Origin: Pseudomonadota bacterium
GTDB taxonomy: Bacteria > Myxococcota_A > Bradymonadia > Bradymonadales > GCA-2716585
Direction: 5' to 3'
NCBI GenBank assembly: GCA_005804885.1
Contig: SYOX01000404.1
Coordinates: forward strand, 1 to 43,100
Length of the DNA: 43,100 bases
The translations under genes were made by a program, and so were the position numbers. A model generated the notes under the pieces. The model did no database searches. It worked only from the letters and a program-made list of their open reading frames with translations, and had not been told where the DNA came from. Below, piece by piece: positions 1 through 11,862 of this stretch. Position 1 is the stretch's first letter. The number at the start of each line of letters is the position of its first letter.

Positions 1-1
1 A

Positions 2-187
2 GAGCGAGTTGTCGCCAGCATTCTGGCCGTGCAGGATAGTCGCGCAATCCGAAAGCAGTTTGGCCTCACTATCAAAACCGGAAACAAATCTGCAATCGGG
101 GATACTTCGATAGCCGGCGCTGGAGATCACTTTCAAATCTGCGGATCGAATATATTCCGCCTTGCCTGTAACATTTTTTTGTACTGA
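2..187 (+). CDS. 3' end of an unrecognised gene, open at the window edge
   Basis: An open frame enters from the left edge and stops at TGA 185-187, giving about 61 residues with no recognised motif. The base composition is visibly less GC-rich than everything that follows, with A/T runs such as the seven T's just before position 181. The end of this frame overlaps, in another frame, the point where similarity to an acyl-CoA synthetase abruptly begins. It could be the tail of a real gene, of a mobile element, or the edge of a misjoined contig. I do not recognise the protein. Confidence 0.3.
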   Translation, partial: ERVVASILAVQDSRAIRKQFGLTIKTGNKSAIGDTSIAGAGDHFQICGSNIFRLACNIFLY

Positions 188-576
188 AGCACGCCGAGAA
201 CCTCATCAAGGCCCAGAGCCCCTACATCAGCCAGGTCGTCATGCACGGCGACCGCCGAAACTTCTGCGTCGCCCTGGTCACCTTCGACCCCGAGGCCACC
301 GCGAAGTGGGCCGCCGATAAGGGGCTCGCCGCGCGCTCCTACGCCGAGCTGGCCGCCGAACCCCTGGTCCACGACCTCCTCTTCGACGTCGTCAAGGCCG
401 TCAACGCCATGCTGCCCTCCTACCAGACCATCAAGGCCATCCACGTCCTCGATCACGACCTCTCGATCGAATCCGGCGAGCTGACGCCCACCATGAAGGT
501 CAAGCGCAGCGTCGTCGAGGCCCGCCACAAGGCGATCCTCGACGCCTTCTACAAAGACTCCCTCATCGAGGTTTGA
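184..576 (+). pseudogene. C-terminal remnant of a long-chain acyl-CoA synthetase
   Basis: About 130 codons read as the C-terminal domain of an AMP-forming long-chain fatty acyl-CoA ligase. The family stretch after the core 'K..APQ..EN' region is recognisable as AENLIKAQSPYIS, then VVMHGDRRNFCVALV, then the terminal LTPTMKVKRS segment holding the catalytic-type lysine. The N-terminal adenylation core is absent: an in-frame TAA lies at 169-171 and similarity starts only near 187-190. An ATG at 241 gives a shorter readable frame of 111 codons. Without the P-loop and adenylate-binding motifs it cannot activate fatty acids. The intact gene would form acyl-CoA in the cytoplasm or at the inner membrane. 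The stop overlaps the start of the next gene, so the two were probably an operon before truncation or a misassembly. Confidence 0.72.
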
Positions 577-1904
577 ACCCCGTGACCGAGCTGCGCTTCC
601 CCGCGGGCTTCCTCTGGGGCACCTCCACCTCACCCCACCAGGTCGAAGGCAACAACGCCAACAACGACTGGTGGCGCTGGGAGCAGCAGCCCGGCCGCAT
701 CCGCGACGCCTCGCGCTCCGGCGACGCCGCCGGCTGGTGGGCCGGCGCCGCCGAGGCCGACCTCGCCCTGGCCGCCGCCCACCACCAGAGCGCACACCGC
801 CTCGGCGTCGAGTGGAGCCGGATCGAACCTCACCCCGGCCGCTTCGACGAGGCCGCCGTCGACCGCTACAGAGCCATCCTCACCGAGGCGCGCCGCCTCG
901 GCCTCTCCACCATGGTCGCCCTGAACCACTTCACCCTCCCCCTCTGGGCCGCCGACGCCGGCGCCTGGACCTGGCGCCGCCTGCCGGCCCGCTTCGAATC
1001 CTACGCCCGCTTCTGCGCCGACCGCCTCGGCGACCTCGTCGACCGCTGGATCACCTTCAACGAGCCCGGCGTCCTGGCTCTGGCTGGCTACGGCGCCCGC
1101 CTCTGGCCCCCCGGCCTCGGGCGCCCCGACCTCATGTTCGCCGCCATGGCCCGCATGATCATGGCGCACGCCCGCGCCCGCGACGCCATCCGACAGCGCC
1201 GCCCGGACGCCCCCGTCGGCCTCGTCTTCAACATGCCCCTCTTCGAGGCCCATCGCCCCCGACACCCCCTCGACCGCCTCGCCGCGCGCCTCGAAGACCA
1301 CGCCTTCAACGACCTCATGCTGCGCGCCCTCAAGACCGGCACCCTGCCCTTCCCCCTGGCCAGGACCCCCACCCGCGTCCGCGGGCTCGCCGGCGCCTTC
1401 GACTTCCTCGGCCTGAACTACTACGGCCGCTTCGCCAGCCGCTTCGCGCTCATGGCCGACACCCCCATCAGCCGACACGCCCAGTCCCCCACCACCCGCA
1501 CCGACTGGACCGACTGGGGACAACCCTGCCCCCGCGGCCTCACCCTCCAGCTCCTGCGCCTGGGCAAGCTCGGCAAGCCCCTCTTCGTCACCGAGAACGG
1601 CCTCTTCGAAGACGGCGACGACCGGCGCCCCTCCTTCATCGTCCAGCACGTCCGCGCCGTCGCCGACGCCATCGCCCTGGGCGCCGACGTCCGCGGCTAC
1701 TTCTTCTGGACCCTCGTCGACAACTTCGAATGGGCCGAGGGCTGGAGCACCCCCTTCGGCCTCTTCGAACTCGACCGCGACACCGGCGAACGACGCCCAC
1801 GGCGCTCCGCGCACCTCTACGCCCGGATCTGCCGCGACAACGGCCTGTCGACAGAGACCCTCGACGACTTCGCCGACGCCCTCCACGACGACACGGAGGG
1901 CTGA
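573..1904 (+). CDS. glycoside hydrolase family 1 beta-glycosidase
   Basis: A 443-residue GH1 enzyme of typical family length. It has the N-terminal FPAGFLWGTSTSPHQVEG signature, the acid/base glutamate in TFNEP (E164) and the nucleophile glutamate in VTENG (E341), followed by YFFWTLVDNFEW with the sugar-binding Trp/Glu of the -1 site. These retaining enzymes hydrolyse beta-linked glucosides or related glycosides. No signal peptide is visible, so it should act in the cytoplasm. The TTG at 573 overlaps the TGA (574-576) of the upstream gene, indicating translational coupling; a GTG at 582 is an alternative start. Both active-site glutamates are intact, so activity is expected. Substrate specificity cannot be read from the sequence. 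Confidence 0.93.
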   Translation: MNPVTELRFPAGFLWGTSTSPHQVEGNNANNDWWRWEQQPGRIRDASRSGDAAGWWAGAAEADLALAAAHHQSAHRLGVEWSRIEPHPGRFDEAAVDRYRAILTEARRLGLSTMVALNHFTLPLWAADAGAWTWRRLPARFESYARFCADRLGDLVDRWITFNEPGVLALAGYGARLWPPGLGRPDLMFAAMARMIMAHARARDAIRQRRPDAPVGLVFNMPLFEAHRPRHPLDRLAARLEDHAFNDLMLRALKTGTLPFPLARTPTRVRGLAGAFDFLGLNYYGRFASRFALMADTPISRHAQSPTTRTDWTDWGQPCPRGLTLQLLRLGKLGKPLFVTENGLFEDGDDRRPSFIVQHVRAVADAIALGADVRGYFFWTLVDNFEWAEGWSTPFGLFELDRDTGERRPRRSAHLYARICRDNGLSTETLDDFADALHDDTEG

Positions 1905-1954
1905 GGGCCAGCGCCGCCCGACGCGGACGATCTGAAGACAGTTCGACGCGATCG

Positions 1955-1985
1955 CCTTCGAAGGGGTCTCGAAGATCCTTCGAAG
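1955..1985. repeat. paired CCTTCGAAG palindromes between convergent genes
   Basis: The self-complementary CCTTCGAAGG (1955-1964) is followed 22 bases later by CCTTCGAAG (1977-1985). The pair lies between the convergent GH1 and aquaporin genes and can fold into hairpins, so it may serve as a bidirectional terminator. No T-tract is present. Confidence 0.25.
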
Positions 1986-2061
1986 ATTCGACACGTTGGC
2001 GGGGATCAGACGGGCGCGGCTTGGGTGGACGCGAAGTTCAGCGGGCAGGAGAAGGGCGAGG

Positions 2062-2704
2062 TCAGGCGGCCTTGTCGGGGGAGGCGTCGTCGGGGCTGCA
2101 GACCTTGAAGGCCCCGGCGGCGGCGGCGCCAGCGGCGAAGTCGGCCACGAGGAAGATCCAGATGTTGGACCAGTCGCTCAGGCCCATGACGGAGACGGCC
2201 ACGGCCACGGCCGGGTTGAAGGCGCCGCCGGAGACGTGGCCGACCGCGAAGGCGCTGGCCATGACCGTAAACCCGATCGCCAGCCCGTAGAAGGAGTTGT
2301 CGGCGTTGGCCCTGGCCGTGGCCGCGTTGAGCACGACGTAGCAGAGCGCGAAGGTGAAGAGGAACTCGGCCACCAGCGCGGGCCCCACCGCCAGGGTCCC
2401 GGGCGTGCCGCTCTTGCCGACCACGAACTGGGCCGCCAGCGCCGCCAGCACGCCGCCGACGATCTGCGCGCCCATGTAGAGCGGCACGTCCTTGGCGTCA
2501 CACTTGCCGCGCAGGAAGACCGCCAGCGTCACCGCCGGGTTGTAGTGAGCGCCCGAGATGTGCCCCCCCCGCGTACACCATGACCATCAACATCGACCCG
2601 ATGGCCAGCGGCGCGATCACCCCCGAAACGCCGCCCAGCACCGTGCACCCGATCGTCAACACGAGAAAAAAAGTCCCAATCAGTTCGACAAGATACTTGT
2701 TCAT
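2062..2704 (-). pseudogene. aquaporin (MIP family), frameshifted at a run of eight C's
   Basis: The gene reads from ATG 2704 (good AGGAGG ribosome site) as a MIP channel with an N-terminal membrane helix starting MNKYLVELIGTFFLVLT. It then loses frame at the homopolymer 2563-2570 (eight C on the plus strand). Removing one base restores AGGHISGAHYNPAVTLAVFLRG, carrying the first NPA box, and the remainder runs in frame to the stop at 2062, with a second NPA box in GGAFNPAVAV. The repaired protein would be about 213 residues, close to AqpZ-type length. The residue after the second NPA is Val, where classical water channels carry the selectivity-filter Arg, so it is an atypical aquaporin. The break may be a sequencing indel, a slippery phase-variable tract or a true pseudogene. 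Confidence 0.82.
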
Positions 2705-2853
2705 TGTCCCCTCCTGGTTGTCCTTCCATCCCCACACCTTGCCCTCGACGCACTCCGATGTCCACAATTCCGGCGCACGCCGCCACACCGCCAGAAGAGG
2801 CGCCCTCGCCGACTGTAATGATCCGCGGCGCTCCCTTGGCCGTATGTCTCCAT

Positions 2854-2882
2854 TGACACACCGACAGAAGAGGCCTACGCCT
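2854..2882 (+). promoter_or_regulatory. candidate promoter of the P450 gene
   Basis: A consensus TTGACA (2854-2859) is followed after 16 bases by TACGCC, a weak -10-like hexamer, about 35 bases before the P450 start. It sits in the divergent spacer between the aquaporin and P450 genes. Confidence 0.3.
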
Positions 2883-2915
2883 CGACGACCACGGGCAGGA
2901 AGGAGATCAAACTGG

Positions 2916-4220
2916 ATGGAGAAGACAACGCCGGGCAGGACGGGGCTGCCGATTCTTGGGGAGACGCCCGCCTTTGCGAAGGACAGCTTCGCCTTCGTGT
3001 CCCAGCGACATCGGGAGCACGGGGCCGTCTTCATCACCAACGTGCTCTTTCGAAAGACCTACGTGCTGGTCGGGCCGGAGGCCGCCGCCGCCTTCTCGGA
3101 CCCGGCCAACGTCGCCCGCGCGGGGTCGCTGCCGCCCAACGTCGCGCGGCTCTTCAGCGTCGGCGCGGTCAACCAGCTCGACGGCGAGGAGCACCGGAGG
3201 CGCAAGGGCCACATCATGGCGGCGATGACGCCGGGGGCGCTGGCCGATTACCTGCCCGGGCTGCGGCGCTTGATGCGGGAGGCCGTGGCGCGCTGGAATG
3301 GGGCCGGGCAGGTCGTCCTCCAGCCTGAGCTCAAGCTGCTGACGGCGCGGATCGCGGCCGAGAACCTGATGGGGGTCCAGGAGGAGGCGCTGGCGGCGCA
3401 GCTCGTCGAGCTGGTCGAGGCCACGGGCGCGGCCTTCGGCGGGGTGCCCTTCCCGCTGCCTGGGACGGCGCTGCGCCGCGCGCTCTCGATCCAGCGTGTC
3501 GTCTTCGCAAGGTACGAGGCGCTGGCCAACGCGCGGCGGCAGTCGCCGGGCAAGGACGGCCTGTCGCGGATGATGTCCTCGGAGATCGAGGGCGAGCGCC
3601 TGGAGGCGCGCTGGGCCATCGGGGAGCTGCACCATATGGTCCTGGCCGGCTTCATCACCTGGTCGGTCTTCGCCGACGGCCTCGTGCGCCTGACCCAGGA
3701 GCCCGAGCTGCTGGCGCGCCTCAAGGCCGCCGCCGAGGCCCTCCCCGACGAGCCCGGCCCCCGCGCCTACGTCGAGGCGCCGGGGCTGGCGCACTTCGCC
3801 GACGAGCTCAAGCGCACCTCGAAGGTCGTCCCGATCATCTTCGGCATGGCGCAGCGCGACTTCGAGGTCGAGGGCCACACCATCCCCCAGGGCGCCGCCG
3901 TCCTGCTCGGCATCTACAGCGGCCACAACGACCCCGCCGCGCCCTACGACGCGCCTGAAACCTTCGATCCCGATCGCTTCGCCGAAGGGCGCGCCGAGCA
4001 CAAGCGGCACCCCGCCGCCTTCCACCCCCAGGGCGCCGGCAGCATCATCGAAGGGCACAAGTGCGCCGGGTTCGACTACAGCTCGTTGATGATCCAGGTC
4101 TTCTTCGCCGAGCTGCTGCGCGGGGCGCCCTTCAGCGTCCCGCCCCAGGATCTGAGCCGCAACATGGCCCTCATCCCCCCCGATTACATCGGCGGCCTCA
4201 AGGTCCACTTCGGCCAGTAG
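2916..4220 (+). CDS. cytochrome P450
   Basis: A 434-residue P450. The ATG at 2916 is chosen because AGGAAGGAG lies about 10 bases upstream and the protein begins with the usual pre-helix region; an open frame extends further upstream without support. Visible motifs are ExxR in DELKR (E297, R300), the meander and PETFDPDRF segment, and the haem loop HPQGAGSIIEGHKCAG with thiolate C383. The I helix reads AGFIT (residues 244-248): the threonine is kept, but the acidic residue of the usual AG-x-D/E-T pair is Ile. Together with the short GHKCAG loop this recalls peroxygenase or allene-oxide-type P450s rather than O2-activating ones, an inference only. No redox partner is encoded nearby and no membrane anchor is seen. 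Substrate unknown. Confidence 0.93.
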   Translation: MEKTTPGRTGLPILGETPAFAKDSFAFVSQRHREHGAVFITNVLFRKTYVLVGPEAAAAFSDPANVARAGSLPPNVARLFSVGAVNQLDGEEHRRRKGHIMAAMTPGALADYLPGLRRLMREAVARWNGAGQVVLQPELKLLTARIAAENLMGVQEEALAAQLVELVEATGAAFGGVPFPLPGTALRRALSIQRVVFARYEALANARRQSPGKDGLSRMMSSEIEGERLEARWAIGELHHMVLAGFITWSVFADGLVRLTQEPELLARLKAAAEALPDEPGPRAYVEAPGLAHFADELKRTSKVVPIIFGMAQRDFEVEGHTIPQGAAVLLGIYSGHNDPAAPYDAPETFDPDRFAEGRAEHKRHPAAFHPQGAGSIIEGHKCAGFDYSSLMIQVFFAELLRGAPFSVPPQDLSRNMALIPPDYIGGLKVHFGQ

Positions 4221-4643
4221 TTCTCTTCAAGTCGGCTTCGATGGGCGGGCACGCGGTCCCTCCGCCGAGGGGATCGGGCGAAGGGCACGTCGATCATGAC
4301 GGGTGGGCTCCGATGAGTGGGATCATGGTCCCTCCGCCGAGCCCCCCAGCCTCGCGCCTGGGGCTAGCATTTGTCCAGAGACGCCCCTTCGGGGCTGGTG
4401 ACGGGGTGTCATCAGGTGTGGGGCGTGTCCCTCGTCTCCGAGGCCCGTGTTGAGGATGCCGGTTGTTGTCTGGGACACGACGCCGGCAGGTTGACGCCCT
4501 GTCGAGAGCCCCGAAGGGGCGTCCCTGACCTGTAGCGCCGGGCGCGAGCCTGGGGCGGCCGGGCCGCCGACCATCGAACCGAACAACTCGGTCTCCCTGC
4601 GCGATCAGCGGCCTCACCCCCGAGCCCGGCCCGCGCAACACCT
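4221..4643. other. gene-free spacer with short repeats
   Basis: No coding signal is supported here. It holds a 15-base direct repeat (GGTCCCTCCGCCGAG at 4255-4269 and 4328-4342) and the inverted-arm element at 4343-4562 described separately. Reading frames in this stretch follow the repeats and resemble no protein. Confidence 0.5.
4343..4562. repeat. dispersed paired-arm element, copy A
   Basis: Two arms in opposite orientation, about 60 bases each (4343-4405 and 4497-4562), contain the core ACGCCCCTTCGGGGCT and the tract GGGCGCGAGCCTGGGGC or its complement. They are separated by about 90 bases. Both arms recur in the same head-to-head arrangement at 34051-34277. The core includes the self-complementary CCCCTTCGGGG, so each arm is itself a hairpin. 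This looks like a REP/MITE-class dispersed repeat. Confidence 0.75.
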
Positions 4644-4702
4644 TCGTCAATGATCTCAACAACATCCCGACCACCGATCCAGCCCGCTTTCAGAACTTCA
4701 TT
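4644..4702. repeat. 59-bp direct repeat, left copy
   Basis: These 59 bases recur at 9129-9187 with two mismatches, in the same orientation, bracketing the MopE-like gene. In one frame both copies encode VNDLNNIPT-[T/I]-DPARFQNFI, and one of the two differences is synonymous. They therefore look like a duplicated gene fragment rather than a structural repeat. Confidence 0.85.
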
Positions 4703-4916
4703 TCACGATCTCGATGTGCCCCTCATCGGAGTCGAAGAGGGTGCCTGATCGGCCCTCGGCCTTGGGGATGAACGCCACGGGCCGCCTCAAGGCGGCCTCG
4801 ACCAACGTAATGAAGACGCGTCGTCGAAAGTCCGCTACGATTGGACCAGGACCCCAGCCGTGGACAGCGACGGCGGGGACGCAGCGCATCAAAGATTGAG
4901 TCCAACGAGGGGCGAC

Positions 4917-9030
<4,114 letters not shown>

Positions 9031-9032
<2 letters not shown>

Positions 9033-9113
9033 TACGGAAGCACGTTTGAACCACTTTCATCCTGGGCATCCAGGTGGCCCAAAATGTAAGTGGCTTGAGC
9101 GTGGTTCCGTATG
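9031..9113 (+). terminator. long imperfect inverted repeat at the stop codon
   Basis: Arms 9031-9056 and 9088-9113 pair over 26 positions with about six mismatches. Within the loop is a second hairpin, CCTGG-GCAT-CCAGG. The structure starts on the TGA of the MopE-like gene, so a transcription-terminating or mRNA-stabilising role is likely, although no U-tract follows. Confidence 0.4.
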
Positions 9114-9128
9114 ACCCAGGCTCGCCGA

Positions 9129-9187
9129 TCGTCAATGATCTCAACAACATCCCGACCATCGATCCGGCCCGCTTTCAGAACTTCATT
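9129..9187. repeat. 59-bp direct repeat, right copy
   Basis: Matches 4644-4702 at 57 of 59 positions. Open coding-like sequence extends upstream (from an ATG at 9074) and a few codons downstream before merging with the 3' end of the SnoaL-like gene on the other strand. Confidence 0.85.
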
Positions 9188-9213
9188 CCTGAATCGCGAG
9201 GCCGCCGAGCGCC

Positions 9214-9771
9214 TCAGGGGGACGGGGGGTTGATGGGAGGGGCCGCCTTGATGATGTCGATGACCTGTCTGGCGACGTCGTTGGGGACCGGGAAGCTCAA
9301 GACGTACTGGGCCACGCTCCACGCCCCACCCTTGCGAATGAGGACGCCCGAGCCCCGCAGCTCGCCAAAGTCCGCGTGGTCCAGACGCTCGTCAAACCAC
9401 GCCACCTCCCCATCGGCCGAGAGCTTGATGTGCCGCTCCTTCGAAGTGTAGGTCCACCCGCGCCCTGCGCTGAAGTGCGGCTCGGCGTAGGCGCGAAACT
9501 TCTCCACGCTCCAGCGCTCGGTGCGGTCGGTCCCGAGAAAGACCCCACCCTCGGCGAAGAGGCCAAAATAGGTCTCCCCGTCGGCCTTGGCGGCCGCAGC
9601 GTGAAATTGATCCAGCGTCGCCGCGGCGCTCCGCTCCAGCGCCACCGGGTCGATCACCGGCGCCGGAGGCGGCGGGCTGGTGCAACCCTGCCCGAGAGCC
9701 ACCGCCACGACCATGAAGACCCCGAGCCGCGCCCAGACCAGCCCGCCTCGTTCACCGCCTCTGCTCCCCAT
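9214..9771 (-). CDS. SnoaL/NTF2-fold lipoprotein
   Basis: About 185 residues. ATG 9771 is chosen because AGAGGGGGGAG directly precedes it and a signal peptide follows (VWARLGVFMVVAVALGQGC, lipobox-like end); the frame extends further upstream without support. After a short Pro-rich linker, the mature domain has the cone-shaped SnoaL_3/NTF2-like pattern: a first helix (LERSAAATLDQFHAAAAKAD), then YFGLFAEGGVFLGTDRTERW, a strand pair around WTYTSKERHIKLSADGEVAWFDERLD, and GVLIRKGGAWSVAQYVLSFPVP. Such domains are small-ligand or stress-related folds, often non-enzymatic when lipid-anchored. It is convergent with the MopE-like gene. Function unknown; fold assignment fairly secure. Confidence 0.84.
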   Translation of the reverse strand: MGSRGGERGGLVWARLGVFMVVAVALGQGCTSPPPPAPVIDPVALERSAAATLDQFHAAAAKADGETYFGLFAEGGVFLGTDRTERWSVEKFRAYAEPHFSAGRGWTYTSKERHIKLSADGEVAWFDERLDHADFGELRGSGVLIRKGGAWSVAQYVLSFPVPNDVARQVIDIIKAAPPINPPSP

Positions 9772-10128
9772 CTCCCCCCTCTCTTCATCGCAGCTCGCGC
9801 GCCCCCAATCGAAGCTCACCCTTGTACAACAGCCCCATTCTACACCGACACCGGCCCGCACCGCGAGCGCGCAGAAGGGATGAGCAGGGCCATCGCCGAT
9901 CAACTCCGTTGACGGGCACGGAGCGATCGGCCAGCGCGGCGAGCCGTTGACGTGGTCGCCGCCCTTGACGCGCCGCCCCCCCTCGCCTCCTCGGCGATCC
10001 CGTCGCTCCCGTCACTCCCGCCGACGACACCCTGGCGCTGGCAATTCGCCTCAAACCTCGCCATGTTACCTCAAGCATTGAAGCGCAGCGCGTCGACGCG
10101 CTCAGCGCCCCATGACCGCAGAGGCCCC
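9772..10128. other. gene-free spacer
   Basis: A divergent intergenic region of about 357 bases between the SnoaL-like lipoprotein and the nuclease-family lipoprotein. A short inverted repeat (CTCCGT 9904-9909 / ACGGAG 9918-9923) is visible. No coding region or strong promoter hexamers can be supported. Confidence 0.4.
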
Positions 10129-11826
10129 ATGGCGCCGACCCACCCCCACAAGATCGCACCCCTGGCGCTGATGATCGCGGCGACGGCGTGGCTCGCGCTC
10201 GCATGCATCGCAGACTCCCGACAGGACGCCCTCGCGCCGCCCGAGGTCTTCGAGCCCGACGGGCGCGACGCCGGCGCCCAGGACGTCGGCGCCGAAGACA
10301 CCGCCGAACCCGACGTGATCCTGGTCAGCGTCGACGCAGGCGACGACGCGGGCGAACCGGAAGGCCAGGACCAGGGCGTCGAGCCCGACGCGCCGCCCAG
10401 CCTCGAGTCTGGCCCGTCGCGCTGCACGGACGGGATCGACAACGACGGCGACGACCACCTCGACTGCGCCGACTTCGACTGCGACGACGTGCTGCCCTGC
10501 ACCCTGCCCGAAGACCGGGACGACACCTGCGCCGACGGCATCGACAACGACGGCGACGGCTTCACCGACTGCGTCGACTTCGACTGCGAGGACACCGCCC
10601 CCTGCACGCTGGCCGAGGACGACCCCAGCCTGTGCTCGGACGGCATCGACAACGACCTCGACAACCTCACCGACTGCCAGGACACGGACTGCACGGCCCT
10701 GACCGCGTGCAGCGCCCCGGAAGACAGCGACGCGGCCTGCAATGACGGCCTGGACAACGACGGCGACGGCTTCATCGACTGCGTCGACTTCGGCTGCCTC
10801 TCGACGGCCCGCTGCACCCGGGAGGACCACCACGACACCTGCACCGACGGCCGCGACAACGACTCCGACGGCCGCGAGGACTGCGGCGACTCAGGCTGCC
10901 TTGCCCTGCCGGCCTGCGACGCGTCGACCCTCCGCGTGGTGACCTGGAACGTGCAAGTCCTCGGCCGCGTCGGGACGCGCCAGTTCAACGCCGCTCTGGC
11001 CGTCTTGCGGCGGATCTCCGCCGACGTGGTCTGCTTTCAAGAGATCGAGGAGGAGGAGTTCTCGCCGCTGGCCCGCATCGCCAGCCTCCTCGGCTACGAC
11101 CACGTCTTCCAGGGGGTCATCTCGACCGGCATGGCCGGCGGCCTGACCAACGCCTGCATCGGCAGGCTCCGCTTCATCGAGTCCGCCTCGCGCTCCTCGG
11201 ACGACATCTCCACCGACGACCTCGCCAACGAGACCGGCCGCGACATCGTCCAGATCCGGGCCGAGAGCGCCCGCGGCGCGCGCCTGGCGATCTTCGTCGT
11301 CCACCTCAAGTCCGGCTTCACCGAGGCCGACAAGCTGCGGCGCGCCGTCGAGGCCCTGCGCCTGGGCCAGATCATCGCCGCCCACCGACGCGACCACCCC
11401 ACCGACGCCATCCTCGCCGTGGGCGACTTCAACGAGGAGGTCGACAGCCCCGACCTCGGTCAGATCTTCTCGCGCCCTCCCGAGGGCCTGCCCGGCGGCT
11501 TCCACCTCGGCCAGGATCTGCGCTACCCCATCCGCTACGAGCCCTTCAAGCCCCTGACCGACCTCGGGCTCTCGCTCCTCGACGCCACGATGGAGGACTC
11601 CACCGACCACGCCACGCGCATCCCCTCCGGCCGCCGCATCGACTTCATCTATACAAGGGGGCTCGAAATCCTCGACGGCGAGGTCTACGACTCCTGCCGG
11701 GACAACGGCGTCGACGATCCCGGCGGCGGAGCGCCCCTCCAGAAGTTCAGCGCGCTGCCCGGCTGCGGGGTCGGAGAGGAGGCCGCAGACCACCGCCCGG
11801 TGATCATCGACTTCGCGCTGCCCTGA
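10129..11826 (+). CDS. lipoprotein with Asp-rich repeats and an endonuclease/exonuclease/phosphatase domain
   Basis: About 565 residues. ATG 10129 begins a signal sequence (IAPLALMIAATAWLALAC) suited to lipidation; an in-frame ATG at 10062 would add an unlikely N-terminus. Residues 30-90 are an acidic linker. Five copies of C-x-DGxDNDGDGxxDCxDxDC follow, a calcium- or metal-loop-like repeat. From about residue 270 the protein is a DNase I-like EEP domain: TWNVQVLG (N274), VCFQEIEEEE (catalytic Glu), VVHLKSG, VGDFNEEVDSPD, RRIDFIYTRG and a terminal DHRPVIIDF carrying the catalytic Asp-His. All signature residues of the family are present, so metal-dependent phosphodiesterase or nuclease activity outside the inner membrane is expected. 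The substrate could be DNA, a phospholipid or a phosphoinositide. The pairing with Asp repeats suggests Ca-dependent anchoring (inference). Confidence 0.9.
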   Translation: MAPTHPHKIAPLALMIAATAWLALACIADSRQDALAPPEVFEPDGRDAGAQDVGAEDTAEPDVILVSVDAGDDAGEPEGQDQGVEPDAPPSLESGPSRCTDGIDNDGDDHLDCADFDCDDVLPCTLPEDRDDTCADGIDNDGDGFTDCVDFDCEDTAPCTLAEDDPSLCSDGIDNDLDNLTDCQDTDCTALTACSAPEDSDAACNDGLDNDGDGFIDCVDFGCLSTARCTREDHHDTCTDGRDNDSDGREDCGDSGCLALPACDASTLRVVTWNVQVLGRVGTRQFNAALAVLRRISADVVCFQEIEEEEFSPLARIASLLGYDHVFQGVISTGMAGGLTNACIGRLRFIESASRSSDDISTDDLANETGRDIVQIRAESARGARLAIFVVHLKSGFTEADKLRRAVEALRLGQIIAAHRRDHPTDAILAVGDFNEEVDSPDLGQIFSRPPEGLPGGFHLGQDLRYPIRYEPFKPLTDLGLSLLDATMEDSTDHATRIPSGRRIDFIYTRGLEILDGEVYDSCRDNGVDDPGGGAPLQKFSALPGCGVGEEAADHRPVIIDFALP

Positions 11827-11862
11827 ACCGGCGCCCTTCGCCCATGGATGTCGTAAGGGGTT

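Noticed and set aside
1..187. Assigning the left-edge stub to a secretion-system or phage protein
   Set aside because: Only about 61 residues with no diagnostic motif; any name would be a guess.
630..1994. 454-codon minus-strand frame opposite the GH1 gene
   Set aside because: Low-complexity Gly/Ala/Glu/Val composition and full overlap with a clear enzyme gene; shadow of high third-position GC.
2498..3040. 180-codon minus frame extending the aquaporin N-terminus upstream
   Set aside because: The part upstream of 2704 is antisense to the P450 gene and its leader; the true start has a strong ribosome site.
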